64,000 nt of DNA from Lepraria neglecta (Eukaryota > Ascomycota > Lecanoromycetes > Lecanorales > Stereocaulaceae): assembly GCA_033220425.1 (NCBI GenBank), contig CM065647.1:310001-374000 (forward strand), given 5' to 3'. The notes under the pieces are model-generated. The model worked only from the letters and a program-made list of their open reading frames with translations, was not told the DNA's origin and did no database searches. Shown here piece by piece: positions 10,783 through 23,297 of the stretch; position 1 is the stretch's first letter; each line of letters begins with the position of its first letter. The position numbers and the translations under genes are program-made.

Positions 10783-12455
10783 TCACATGATAAACACCAT
10801 TGAACCCCCAAAGACCAACGACAACAGGCAGATCAGCCCGGTCATAATAGTCATTGCCTCAACTCTTGGTGGGCCCGGAGTAAAGGCGGAGCTCTTCTGG
10901 CCACTCTTGCCAGTAGCAGAAACACCAAGATTGAATGTAGGAGATGGAACTCCACCCGTAGCTTGCGATCCTCCCGTATGAGTGGCTGCGATAGTCTCCT
11001 GGGGATGTCCCGTGAAGGTCTGGGTGACAGCAGCTCCGGAAGCTGTAGCTGAAGCGCTAGGAATTGAGGAGCCTGAAATCTCTACAACGTTCGAGGAGGT
11101 GGCATTGAAGTTCGTCTGGGCCATTCCAACCTGGTTACTGGTGAGATCATACACCACGTATGCTGACCGCAAGAAAGTGTCTCCGAAGAGGAAAGGCCCG
11201 TCCCCGCCAGACGCCAGCCCAAAATTACAGATATCTTGTCCGTTCTTGAACTGAGGTGAGCTGCCATCGTAGGTGACAATTGGAAGGACCATCTCGTCGA
11301 AAGGCACTTGGATGGTCGGTCCTCCATTTCCACCAAAACCAAAGTTGAAAGTGGCTTTTGAGGATCTTAGGTTGCAAGGAACACAAAGGCCTCCCAACTC
11401 GTCAATGTTGACGGCACCGACACCACTCATGATTGGATTCATGACACTGTCCGGCAAATAAGTGATAGTCGTCCCACTGTCTAAGATGACAGGCACTTGC
11501 AGGCTATCCTGAGAGAGAGGCGTTTTCCCGGCGGCATCAGTGAAGGAGACCGACGAGAGAGCCACTGTGAATTCGGTATAGGAGACGTTGCTTGCTCCTT
11601 GTACGGGGAGAACGATTATGTCGCCGTGGAATTTATCGGTGTCGATGCCGCCGAACAGGATGGACCCTGTGTCTGAATCTTGTTCACGTCAGAAAGCTAG
11701 CGACTATGAGGAAGTGAAGACATTGACTCACCCAAATCGTTGAGCCAAAGACTGTAGGCCAAGGTGTTGATGTAACCCTGATCTTTTAGCTGAGAGATGA
11801 CGTTCGGATAGATGCTCTCAGGATCTTGCTCTGCAATCGATTCATCGGCATCATAGCCTATACCCATAATACCCTGAGGACTGCTAGCCTGAAGGGCCAG
11901 ACCCATAGTCATTTGCTTGATCACAGTGTTCCCAATTGCCAGGGTGTCATTGATGTAGTCACCTACAACTCCAGTGTTGTCCTGGTACGATATCTGAAAA
12001 GCACCATCTGGACCCCATTGCTTCGCGGTTGAGGACTGGTCAACGTTAAACGCGCCATAGGCTTGGCAAACATCAGGCTGGTCGCCACAGGCCGGAGAGT
12101 TGGCTGATGGTATCCAGATGTCGGCACTGCCAGTATCGAGCTGTACGCTGAAGGACTGGGGAGGTGTGCCAACGGTTATATTGATGAAGTACCTGAGAGA
12201 CTATTGTCAGCTTCTGGTTGCACTGCGAGAGTCGAGGACTACGTACCCAATCTGCTCATTGGTAATGTCCGCCGTGATCGTCTTCTGACGTCTTTGAAGT
12301 CGGTTGGCTAGAGGTGTGTTTCGAGAAACGTGTTTCTTGAAATCCAGTCCAAAGACCTTGGGAGAGGCTTCCGGAACGGCAGCGACATGGTTGACGGTGA
12401 GGAGTGCTCCTAAGGTGCAAAGACCCAGGAGAGCTGTAGGCGCGTAAAAAGGCAT
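10783..12455 (-). CDS. GPI-anchored aspartic protease (pepsin/yapsin type, family A1)
   Basis: Secreted, cell-surface aspartyl endopeptidase. Minus-strand exons: 12247-12455, 11732-12192 and 10783-11672 (approximate to a base at the middle exon ends). Features in order: signal peptide (MPFYAPTALLGLCTLGALL), a propeptide ending near RLQRRQ (a dibasic processing site), NEQIGYFINITVGTPPQSF, first catalytic motif LDTGSADIWIP, second catalytic motif VILDSGTTITYLP, and a paired Cys segment (GGLCVPCNL). The C-terminal core FLFGDTFLRSAYVVYD is typical. It ends in a Ser/Thr-rich stretch and a hydrophobic C-terminus (TIMTGLICLLSLVFGG), the pattern of a GPI-attachment signal. Both catalytic Asp are present, so it should be active. 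Likely roles are wall remodelling or processing of secreted proteins; the substrate is unknown. Confidence 0.92.
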
Positions 12456-12794
12456 GATGCCGAGACCGCGGCTTCAAGCCTTACACTAGGACAAGCAATA
12501 CAACAGAATAGTTCTAGGGTCAATGAGGGTTCGAACTAAAGTAGAGAATTTTTGAGAGAAAAGGAGTGATTGTAAGGCAGAAGCAAAAGCATGTTTGAGA
12601 AGAGGAATGAAGGTGGGTGGCCTTGTCTGATGTTCTAGCTTCGAAGGAGCGCCACGGGGTGTTTCCTTTCCCGCAGCTTTCGGGCAGGAACCGGATCATA
12701 GGGCCCTAGTCCATGCACCCTCGGCACGGGTTTTCAGCTCCTCAGCTCAGCTCCATAATTCAAGAGCCTTCACAAGAAGGTGGCACACCGGGCA
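12456..12794. other. Intergenic region, protease promoter, up to the transposon edge
   Basis: This is the upstream region of the aspartic protease. No gene is seen. It ends at the TA target duplication (12795-12796) of transposon A. Confidence 0.5.
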
Positions 12795-12796
12795 TA

Positions 12797-12853
12797 CTCG
12801 TATTGACCCCCTACTCGGCAGTACCCTCTACTCGGCAGACGCTAAGCCTAATT
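12797..12853 (+). repeat. Left terminal inverted repeat of transposon A (57 bp)
   Basis: It is the exact reverse complement of 30028-30084. It contains the 11-mer ctactcggcag twice within 30 bases, a likely paired transposase-binding site. TA lies directly outside. Confidence 0.95.
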
Positions 12854-12929
12854 AGGCCAACCATCTTTAAAAATAGCAATGTACTCATGCAATTGCCACT
12901 ACTCAAGGGCATCACATAACCAGACGGCC

Positions 12930-13538
12930 CAATTGGAGCTCTATAACACTATCGGAGGCAGTGGGCTAGTAGTAGAAGAAGGGCTCGTATCCGGAATAAC
13001 TATAGCTCATGTTAAGGATGATCTTATAAGCTTCACAGAATTCGATAGCTTCATTCGTAATATGTAATTGATGGCTGTCGAATATAAGCATTCTGTATTT
13101 ATCATTTAAGCCTTCTCGCTTCGTAAACTAGTGGAAGCACTCCCTTATCCATAGCAGGCCTAATTCGTTATCTATCCAGCCATTCTCGCTGTATATAATA
13201 TAGCCCTAGACCTTCTCTTTACTAAGTGCTTCCTAGTAGACTATTTATTGTTGCTTTCCTTTAAAGATAATCCAGGGCCGAAGAAGTCTTCCGTCGAGCG
13301 AAATTAGCTTAAGGAGAGACACCTATTCCCGATTACCATAATGGGTTATATATAGTTAGATAGCATATTTTAAGATAACGTATTTGACCTTCTTCAGAAC
13401 TCCAAGCATAAAGCCTTTTTCGTCTATATTATATATATCCTAGTCTTCTACTTTATACTGCTGCTTTATTATATAGTAGAGCTCGAACTAATAAGCTATC
13501 GTTCCAGGGTCGCTGGCAATATTATTCCTGTCTTTATC
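12930..13538 (-). pseudogene. Transposase A remnant, DDE catalytic part
   Basis: The minus-strand reading gives DIYNIDEKGFMLGVLKKVKY (first catalytic Asp region), then ENGWIDNELGLLWIRECF and MLIFDSHQLHITNEAIEF (second Asp region), the order seen in pogo/Fot5-type transposases (DDE_1 superfamily). Several in-frame stops are present, mostly TAG/TAA where Trp or Gln is expected. The third catalytic region is missing. Confidence 0.8.
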
Positions 13539-13540
13539 TA

Positions 13541-13595
13541 GAAGTTATCCCGGCCCGACGACACCTCCGGCTCAGCGACACCCTACACGAAAAAA
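13541..13595 (+). repeat. Left inverted repeat of transposon B
   Basis: It pairs with the reverse complement of about 29440-29494. The shared core is cgacacc-ccggc-c-gcgacaccct followed by acgaaa-atcat-aaa. The motif cgacacc is repeated within the end. Confidence 0.8.
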
Positions 13596-13612
13596 TCATC
13601 AAATTTTCAATC

Positions 13613-15155
13613 ATGGATTACTCTACCTACAACGCTCGTATTAATCTCGCAGTCACTGATTTGCATCAGCAAGAGAAGCCTAATTTCAAGGCTACCGCTA
13701 GAAAACATGCTGTCAATAATACGACCTTGAAACGCCGATACCAACGCCGACAGCTGTCCAAGCAAGCTGCTTCTTCCGAATATCGCTAATACCTTACTTT
13801 CGCTCAAGAAGAGACCTTAATAGGCTTAATCAATAGCCTAACCGATCGTGGAATACCTCCTACTAGCCAAATTGTACGCAATTTAGTACAAGAGATAATT
13901 AGCCGGCCGGTAGGGAAGAACTGGACTGGCGATTTTGTTAAGCGCTATAAAACTAGGCTTAGAAGCCTCTATCTACGAAATATCGATAGCTAGTAAATGA
14001 AAGCAGAGTATACACCTTTATTCAAGTAATTCTATAACTTAGTAACTCTTCTAAAGTATTAGTTAGTTAGATTACTAATATTTAATACAGCTAATCGCCG
14101 CTATCAAGAAATATAATATTACCGGCGATAATATCTATAACTAGGATGAAAAAGGATTCGTGATTGGCCAAGTAGGTACTACACAGCGTATAATAAGTAG
14201 GGAAGCCCTTAACAACGGCCGTATTATATATATAAGTCAAGATGGAAGCAGAGAATTCATTAGCTTACTTATATATATTAACGCTACAGGAGCTACTCTC
14301 CCTCTATCACTTATCTACAAAGGTGAATCTATACTATAAGATATATGGCTAGAGGACTAGCTACCTAAATATATAGCCTATTTCGCAGTCTCATCAAACG
14401 GATAGAGTTGTAATACTTTAGGTCTTCATTAGCTAGAAGTAATATTTTACTATTATATAAGCAAAAGAGCCGGAAGAGGATATCGTTTATTAATTGTCGA
14501 TAGATATAGTAGTTATATCAACCTGAAGTTCATCGATCTATATAATAAACTACGTATTCTCGTGTTAGTTTTACCTCTACATTCAACGTATTATTTGTAA
14601 CCTCTTGATATATCCCTTTTTGCGCCTTTAGCGTCTTATTATACTAAGGGTCTTAATAAATTAATAATAAATAGTCTAGCTATAGTCTCTATGTCGAAAA
14701 GAGCCTTTTGGAGTATCTTCTAGCCTACTTGGCAGAAGGTATTTATACCTGTAAATATCGCTTCCGGCTTCGAAAAAACTAGCATTTAGCCCTATAATCC
14801 AGCGATAACTCTAGATAAAATTACTAAGCCGACTCCGACCGAAGCCCCTTCAATAGTAAAGATACTAATAATATATTGTACTATCCGCCGAGTCTAACGA
14901 TAATACTATAATTAACCGAATTCACCTTTGCTTAAGAAGCTTTTTCGAGTAAATAAACGCCTTACTTCTTAGTACTTAGTAGACTAATATATTATTAAAG
15001 GCTTAATAGTATCCCTTAGGAATAAAAAGAAGAAGAGACAACGTAGTAAATACCTTGATCTGCTTAGTAAAGAAGATTCTAGGCCTTAATTCTTTAGCCT
15101 ATAGCGAGTATAAGCTACCCGTCAATTTTAAGCTATAAAAGACGCTAAAGAAGTA
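13613..15155 (+). pseudogene. Transposase B remnant, main part
   Basis: From an ATG at 13613 (MDYSTYNARINLAVTDL) the frame reads a helix-turn-helix (ATARKHAVNNTTLKRRYQRR), a CENP-B-like region (LTDRGIPPTSQIVRNLVQ), then YNWDEKGFVIG with the first Asp (near 14150), RLLIVDRYSSYINLKFID with the second (near 14490), and LVLPLHSTYYLQPLDISLF. This is a near full-length pogo/Fot1-type DDE transposase. Stops interrupt it, mostly TAG/TAA at expected Gln/Trp codons. It is cut at 15155 by the LTR element; the remaining tail is at 28968. Confidence 0.85.
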
Positions 15156-15664
15156 TGTTACGATTAGGAAACATGATTAGGGATGCGCTCATGGAGCGTA
15201 GCGCCTGTCATAGTTCGAGTCGACGAGTCGGTGTCCGACTCGGACAGACCCTGAAGGCTTAGCATGTTAAGCGATGAGTGTAGTGGTCGTAATAAGCGTA
15301 GATGCGATCAGTGCGATCAGTGCGATTAGGAAGGCTTGGCATGTTAAGCGATGAGCGTAGTAGTCGCAATGAGCGTAGATGCGATCAGTGCGATCAGTGC
15401 GATCAAGAATGCTTAGCATAGATTTCGTATGTCTATATATACGGAGCACTGCTCACCACTTGGAGCATCGTGCTTAACTTGCTATTCAATTGTCTACTAT
15501 ATACGATAGATCTCTTAGGCTAGGCACTGAATATATATTATCTAATCATATACCAGACCCGCTTAGCATCACTTGAAGCCTACTTTATACTCTTATTAGG
15601 TTGTACCTCTATCCCTATTAAGAATCAATCTATAGAACTACCGCACGCAACGTGGTTCGTAATA
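15156..15664 (+). repeat. 5' LTR of element C (509 bp)
   Basis: Same length as, and colinear with, 28454-28962, with differences that are almost all transitions. It begins tgttacgattagg and includes a 77-bp tandem duplication (units at 15253 and 15330). Confidence 0.93.
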
Positions 15665-16210
15665 CTTTGAGTACCCTTAAGGATAAGTACTATACTAAGA
15701 GACCCTAGGGTACCTACCCTAAGCTCCTTAGGAGGAGGAAGCGGATAGAGACGCCCTACTATTAACAAAGGACTTAGTAGGTATATTAAGATAGCCTAGC
15801 CCGACTTATACTATAGAGAGAGAGATAAGCTCGAGGGATAGCTATCCTAGGTATTATTATATCTAAAGTTCTAAGGGGACCTTATACCTATATAACGATA
15901 TCCTACCTTCGCTATCACTTACTTATATAGGAGAGCCTAAAAATAGGTTAATCCGTTCCTAAAAAAGTATATAGAAGATAATAACGAGGATGGTAAGATC
16001 AAGTAGTAGATAGAAAGTATAGTAATATTTAGGCTTAAAATCCGCTATATATTCGGACTATCTAACGAAGTCAATATAGCGATATAAACTATCTAGTACT
16101 TGACTTAGAAGAAGTCTGTATCGGAATATTCGACTTAGTTCTAGTAGTATATAGCGAAGACTGACTAGGATGATAACGTATTAATAACTATATACTAAAG
16201 AGGTCTAAAG

Positions 16211-16623
16211 TGTTAGAACCCTTGGTTCTGACAGGACTGTCCTGTAGGACAAGGCACTATAGACAGGACTAGCAACTGAAGCGATGAGCGCAACGAGCGC
16301 CGTGCGCTCATGGCGCTCAAGAATGATGAGCGCAATGAGCGCCGTGCGCTCATAACGCTCATGGAATGCTTGGCAGGATTTCATATGTCTACATATACGG
16401 GGCTTTGCCCACTGCTTGGAACAGCGTGTTCAACTTGGTTAATCTTCCTAGTACTCCCTGTACTATACTTTACTAGTTATTAATATAGAATATATTGACT
16501 ACCTATCCTAAAGAAGACTGCCATTCTACCTGAGTGACTCCCCTCCTACAGAAGTATAAGATATACGACGCCCAAACCTGGTTATCGCACCGTTAGGTAA
16601 ACGACTAGACGTAGGTCGTAACA
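16211..16623 (+). repeat. 5' LTR of element D (413 bp)
   Basis: It pairs with 22338-22750, starts tgttagaacccttggtt and ends gtcgtaaca. It holds a 42-bp tandem duplication (units at 16283 and 16325) rich in gagcgc palindromes. Confidence 0.95.
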
Positions 16624-19600
16624 CTTTGAACACCCTAAGGGATGAGTTCTTCAACAACTTCAGGCAGAAACCCTACCCTAAGCACCTTAATAGTTACTAG
16701 CTAGAGACGCTATACTATAGACGAAGGATCTGGAAAAAGGATTAAGGTTACAGTACTAGACCTATACTATAGAGATAGGGATAAGCTTGAGCCATAGCTT
16801 ACACAAGTATAACTGTACCTTCTATTCCAGGGAGACTTGCTCCCGGCAACTAGATATACTACCTTCGCCATATTATACCTACGAGGACGGGCCTAGAAGT
16901 AGGTCGAACCTTTCCTAAAGAAGTATATAGAAGACGACGACGAAGACGGCGACGTTAAGTCTTGGATAGAGAGTATACCAAAGTTCATAGTCGAAATCTG
17001 CTATATATTCGGACCTTCTAACAAGGTAAATATAGTAATATATATTATCCAATATATAAAGCAGAAGAAGTTAGCGTTAGAGTTTTCAACTTAGTTTCAA
17101 ATATACGCGACTAAAATAGGCTAGGATAATAATACGCTGATAATGATATATTATTATAGCCTTAAGGATAATATTAAAGACGAGCTTATAAGATTTGGAG
17201 GAGTAATTAATACTCTAGACGGACTTATCGAAAATACGATTAAGATTAATAATAAGCTATTTAAATAATCTATAGAGAAATAGTATAACGGAGGAGTTAG
17301 CGGAACCTGATATAAGGGATTCTTCTTAAAGACGAGGAATTACCGATAAGATTATAGGGAATATAATACTTACTATAGTATAGTGCTAATAGAGATTAAC
17401 TTTATTTAGATAGGAAAGAAGAAAGGAAACTTTAAAGGGAAAAAGCAGCACGGGGGAAAGAAAGTAATTACTTACTATAGCTATAGCAAACTAGGTTATA
17501 TAGCTAGAGACTGCAGGTCGAAGAATATAGTATACCGACTATAGATTAACGCAATAGAAGGAGGACCTCTAGATAACGAGGAAAACTCCGTAGAAATATG
17601 GCTACTCTACGATATAGAAGAATTGAAATAGGATTCGGAAGATAATACCTTCGAATCAGAATTCAATAAAGAAGTATAGAGGTATTACTATAGGGATAGT
17701 AATAGATCTTAATAGTACGAGACGGATCAGGAATAACGGAAAGCTAGTCTAGAGAGACTAGTATCGATACCCGAACCTAGATCTACTATATCCTAAGTAG
17801 AAGGAAAATTACTAGAAATTAAAGAACCTTAATTGGATAAAGACGAATATAAACTCTTTGATAAAATCGAAAACAAAGTATAAGGTATATTAAATAAGTA
17901 ATTATCTGTAAAACCCAAATGGGACGAACCTATACAAGACTATCGATACGATAGGGAATATTAGTAATATAGCGAAATTCTATATACTAAGTATATATTA
18001 CCCGATTATTTACTATATAGAGAAGAAAGGGGCCGTTTAGCGAAAGAATACACGGTACCCCTACTTAAAAAAGCTTACTATAGAGAAATATAGTAGTATA
18101 AGTATAAGGAAGATAGGTACTAATAGTATCTTACAAGCAAGAGGAAGTATTACTACTTCCTATACTTTATAGAAAAGTAGGAAAAGGAAAGAAATAACTC
18201 GCTTAAAGTCTTTAAAAGAGGAGCTTATAACTAAGTACTATAGTATAGCTACCTATATAATAAATATATTCTATATAAGGGTATAAAAGAAGTATACGGC
18301 TTCCTACTATTATAGGGAAAAGAGTAATCTCTTATACTATAGGGAAGTATAAGGAGATTAATACGTTATTCCCTAAATAACAATTATATTCCGCCTAATA
18401 CCATACTTACATTTTTATACTAGTGAATATTAATAGATAGCGGACTATAGCGATAATAGACAGCGGAGCTACAGGAAATTTCATCTTAAGGAACTTAGTG
18501 GACTCAAGCGGCCTACTAGCCCGAAAGAAGAAATTATCTTATAAGCTACGCCTAGCTAACGGGTTAGTATTCTTAACAGGAAAAGTAGAGGAGGAAATAC
18601 TCTCCCTACTAGTAATAATTCAATAATACTACAAGGAGATTACATTCGATATAGTTAGGATAGCTATCTATAATATTATTTTGGGAATACCTTAGTTAAA
18701 TAAATATAACCTAGAAATCAACTAGAAGACGAAAGTACTTAAATTCGGATGATCTAGAAACGTTACTAGTATTAGACCTATTAGTTAATAGTAGACAATA
18801 ATAGATAAGAGAAAGAACCGAAGACCGGTTAAAGTATATATTACTTTATTCTTAAATAATAAGAGTAACTTCTAAGAGAGAAGGCTCGACTCCTTAGTTA
18901 CTAGTAAAGGTTAGTAGGATACTAAAGAGAGAGCTATTAGAGGAAAAGACGAACCTTCTGCGATCCCTCGGGAATATAAATAGTAGGTATACCTATTCAA
19001 GGAAGAGACGAGCGTAAAAGCGTTGCCTAAGTACCAGCTATAGGATTATAAGATCGAACTCGAACCTAGCAGGGCGCTAATATTTAGACCTATCTATATA
19101 TTATCGAAAAAGGAACTTACTATACTTCGCGGGTATATCGACGAGAACCTTAAGAAAGGATTTATTCGGGAATCCAAATTACTAGTAGGTTACCTAATCC
19201 TCTTCGCGCCGAAGAAGGACGGAAGCTTAAGACTATACGTCGACTATCGAAAGTTGAACGACATTATAATCAAGAATAGGTATCCTTTACTAAATATTAG
19301 CGAGCTATAGGATCGGCTCAGCAAAGCAAAGATATTCACAAAACTAGACCTTAGGGGCATATATAATCTAATCCGGATAAAAGAGGGCGAAGAATGGAAA
19401 ACTGCCTTCCGGACCAGATATAGCCACTACGAGTACTTAGTAATACCGTTTAGGCTTACTAACGCACCAGCAACCTGCTAAGTACTTATTAATAATATTA
19501 TACGAGTATACTTAGATCGAACAGTGATAGCGTACCTTGATAATATCTTGATTTACTCTAAGAAAAAGGAAGAATACGTTAAGTATATACAGGACGTTAT

Positions 19601-22337
19601 CGAATACCTATTATAAGCGGGACTTCTCCTTAAACCGGAAAAGTGCGAATTTTACAGGGACTCTATTAAGTTCCTAGGATTTATAGTTAGTATAAAAGGT
19701 ATTAGTATAAGCCTAGAAAAGATCAAAGCTATAGCGGAATAGCCTATACTATAGGACGTTAAAGTAGTATAAAGTTTCTTAGGATTTACTAACTTTAACA
19801 GGAAGTTTATTAAGGGCTACTTAAAGAAAGTACTTCCGCTTATAGATATTACGAAAAAAGATATTGGATTTATATAGGGACAAGAATAATAAAAGTCGTT
19901 TGACACATTAAAAAAAGCATGTGCGGACCTACTAGTGCTCTATACCTTTCAAGCTAACGAACCGGCTTATATCGAAATAGATACCTCGGATCTTGTAATA
20001 GGAGCGTGCCTTTATTAAATAAAGGACTAAAAGTAGTATCTAGTTACCTACTTTTCACGAAAAATGTTAGTAGTAGAGTAGAACTATAATATATACGATA
20101 AAGAACTACTTGCCGTAGTATATATACTTCAGAATTAGAGAGTATACGTAGAAAGCTGCTCGGACCTAACTATCTTCACGGATTATAAGAATCTTCTTAA
20201 TTTTATAATAACGAAAGAGCTAAATAGAAGATAAGTTAGATAGTTAGAACTACTCGGACAATATAAGTTCAAGATAACCTATACCCTAGGAAAAGATAAT
20301 GGTTAAGTAGATACGCTTAGTAGGCAATCGGACTATATAGAAGAAAAGAACGTTATAGAACGACCAATCCTAAAACGAGAAGCCGATGGATCATTAGTGC
20401 CGTATCAAGCATTAGTAATAACCCTTCGTATATCAGGACCTAATATAACTGACAGGATTGTAAAGGCCTACTATAACGATATATTCGCAATAAAGCTACA
20501 AAGGGATCAACCGGATTTAGTATTACTTAGATATCAGGAAAAAACTTATTTACCTAATATATACGTTGAAGAAGTAATCAGGGATTACTACGACGACCTA
20601 CTACAAGGTTACCCTGGAATTTCTAAGACTATAGAACTCCTAGGACGAGGATACGCAGCGCTAAAGCTACAAACGCGTATTAAGCAATATATTAAAGAAT
20701 GTATCTAGTGCCAGTAGAACAAGTCTATACGATACGCCAAGTACGGATAAATATAGTTTGCACCTATACTAGAGTTACTATAGGATGATGTCACAATGGA
20801 CTTTATAGTCAAACTACTACCTTTAAAGGATCTAGCTACGCAGGATATCTTCGATTTAATTATGGTCATTGTAGATAAACTTATGAAATATATAATTATA
20901 ATACCTTTCAAAGAAATATACAAAGCGGATTAGTTAGCCTTTATATTACTTGACAAGTTAATAAGGGATCACGGTATACCCAAGTCGATAATATCCGATA
21001 GAGACAAGTTATTCACTTCCAACTATTGGAGAACGCTGATCGCAGCGATTGGGACTAAACTCCAGATGTTAACGGTATACCATCTATAGACTAATAGGCA
21101 AACGGAACGTGCAAACTAAACAATGGAAGTATACTTAAGATATTATGTAAACCTAAAACAAGATAACTGGGTTTCACTACTTCTAATGGCATAGCTGGCG
21201 TATAACGACAGTCAGACACGACAGGCCTGACACCATTCTTTGCTAACCATAGGAAGAATACAAACACATTTCTGCAAACTAGGGACGGACCCAACGTAGA
21301 AAAAGCCTTGGTTAAGGTAGAGGAGCTAAAGGAATTATATAAAGATATATAAAAGATAATCGAAAACTCGAATAACAAGTTAAGGGAACGAATCAATAAT
21401 AGAAGAAAGAATGTTCCTCAGCTTAAAGAGGGGGATAAAGTATACCTCCTAATAAAGAATATAAAGACAACGAGACTAAGCAAGAAACTAGATTATATTA
21501 AGGTCGGACTATTCTTGATTAAGAAGGTAAAGGGGGCCGTTAACTATAAACTCGAGCTTCTACCTGACGCCAAAGTATATCCGGTATTCTATATCTTACT
21601 TCTAGAGCTAGTAGACTCTAATATACTACTCTAAGAAACGTTTCATTATAATATTAAGGAAGAAATAGAGTATAAGGTCGAGAGGATCCTAGATAGAAGA
21701 AATCAGTTCTATCTGGTTAAATAGAAAGGGTATAATAAAACGGAAAGTACCTGGGAACCTCTTAGGAACCTTGCGGGGAATTGCGGGGAACGCCTATAAG
21801 AGTTTTATCGGAGACAAGAGAAGACTAGTTAAAACTCTCGGGGCCCTCTAGGCCGGGGAGGAGGTTAAACTGCTCGGAGCCGATATTAAATATTAAGCCG
21901 TTAGGAGTATCAGAAGGAAGGTTTTTATCCTTCTCTAACTCCTTAATATTCTATAACTCGCGCTTAACTAACTTTCTCTCTTTATCCTAGACTCGATCGA
22001 ATTATAATTAGAGACGTATAAGTTTCGCCTGCGTTTCTTTTATTTCTAACCAAGTATCGTTATATACTTTCTTAATACGATATATCTCATCGACGGATAT
22101 AACTAGGTTATACTTCTTGCCCGTAGCGATATAGTTAGAATAATAATCTGAACGGACACCTACTAAGCACTGCCTGTTACCCTTTGTACAGAGAGTATAA
22201 GGACGTATTACGAATCTAGATAATTTACTAGAGAGCTCTTTGCGACGAACGATAGGATCTTTAGAATAGATATTTCGACGAGGAGGTATAAAGGATGGAT
22301 GGTTTCTCGGGACGAGAAATCTAGAGGAGGGGGCTAG

Positions 22338-22750
22338 TATTAGAACCCTTGGTTCTGACAGGACTATCCTGTAGGACAAGGCACTACAGACAGGACTAGC
22401 AACTGAAGCGATGAGCGTAACGAGCGCCGTGCGCTCATAGCGCTCAAGAATGATGAGCGCAATGAGCGCCGTGCGCTCATAACGCTTATGGAATGCTTGG
22501 CAGGATTTCATATGTCTATATATACGGGGCTTTGCCCACTGCTTGGAACAGCGTGTTTAACTTGGTTAATCTTCCTGGTACTCCCTGCACTATACTTTAC
22601 TAGTTATTAATATAGAACGTATTAACTACCTATCCTAAAGAAGACTGCCATTCTACCTGAGTGACTCCCCTCCCACAGAAGTATAAGATACACGACGCCT
22701 AAACCTGGTTATCGCACCGTTAGGTAAACGACTAGACGTGGGTCGTAACA
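22338..22750 (+). repeat. 3' LTR of element D (413 bp)
   Basis: Same length as the 5' LTR and aligns without gaps. It is followed directly by TAAAG. Confidence 0.95.
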
Positions 22751-22776
22751 TAAAGGATAACGTCAAGGACGAACTT

Positions 22777-23297
22777 CATCAGCAAATCGGGAGCACCGGC
22801 TTAGGGTCCAAGGGGCTAGCCCCGGGCGCTAGGGGCCGATCTGCCCAAGTGCCAGCTCACGGGAGCTAGGGGCACCCCCACCGTGCTAGGGGTGCTAGGG
22901 GCTGGTCGGGCTGGTCGAGCTGGTCGAGCTGGTCGAGCTGGGCCCTACTGAACTTTTTCGCAATGCACCTATAAGGTATACGCCCATACGCCTGTAGGTA
23001 CGCGCCTCCCCTGTAGGCCCTGTGTACGCCCCTCCGCGAGAACTTTTCGCGCTGAATCGAATGCGCGTAATGCGCATTCGCTGGCGTTGATAGGTGGCCC
23101 TCTAGGGGCCTCCCGTTGTTGTTGGCGATTATAGAACATCGCAATTTTGGCAGCTCGAGCGGCTCGACCAGCTCGAGCAGCCCGAGACCGTGCGGAATCA
23201 GCCCGAGCAGCTCGAGGCCGTGCGGAATCAGCGCCTAGCGCCCGGGGCCGGCCCCTTGGACGCCCGATTTTAGGACGCCGCTCCGGATTTGCTAATG
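22777..23297. mobile_element. Element E: GC-rich foldback (MITE-like) insertion in C
   Basis: A 521-bp GC-rich island inside the AT-rich gag remnant of C. The ends form an imperfect inverted repeat (cat-agcaaatc-ggagc), and a 27-bp inner arm at 22807-22833 (tccaaggggc...gcgctagg) is repeated inverted at 23234-23260. The centre holds a ggtcgagct array (about 22911-22940) with a related inverted array at about 23153-23215, so most of the element could fold back on itself. TT flanks both sides (22775-22776, 23298-23299). Skipping the element rejoins DEL to IRSG, the sequence seen at the same place in element D. The open frames inside it look like by-products of GC richness. It shows no RIP-type decay. 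Confidence 0.8.

Larger units (their letters stand above)
16211..22750 (+). mobile_element. LTR element D: Ty3/Gypsy chromovirus fossil, inserted in C
   Basis: A 6,540-bp LTR retrotransposon inserted in the gag region of C, bounded by 413-bp LTRs and the duplication TAAAG (16206-16210 and 22751-22755). Parts in order: gag (about 16640-17650, zinc-knuckle near 17480), protease (about 18440-18700), reverse transcriptase (about 19090-19800), RNase H (about 19900-20340), integrase (about 20560-21600) and chromodomain (about 21640-21810). A purine tract lies just before the 3' LTR. It is related to C but clearly a distinct copy. All parts are present but broken by very many RIP-type changes. The LTRs differ at roughly 4 percent of sites, all transitions by eye, so it is the younger of the two. 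Confidence 0.92.

Noticed and set aside
15190-15245. tRNA-like ggttcgagtc motif in the LTR of C (also near 28510)
   Set aside because: It is part of a palindromic LTR segment. No cloverleaf could be drawn around it.
15240-15420. Possible CRISPR-like array (cgatcagtg repeats)
   Set aside because: It is a tandem repeat without spacers, inside an LTR of a fungal genome.
20397-20708. A 103-codon open frame inside element D
   Set aside because: It is a surviving piece of the pol region of the LTR fossil, not an independent gene.
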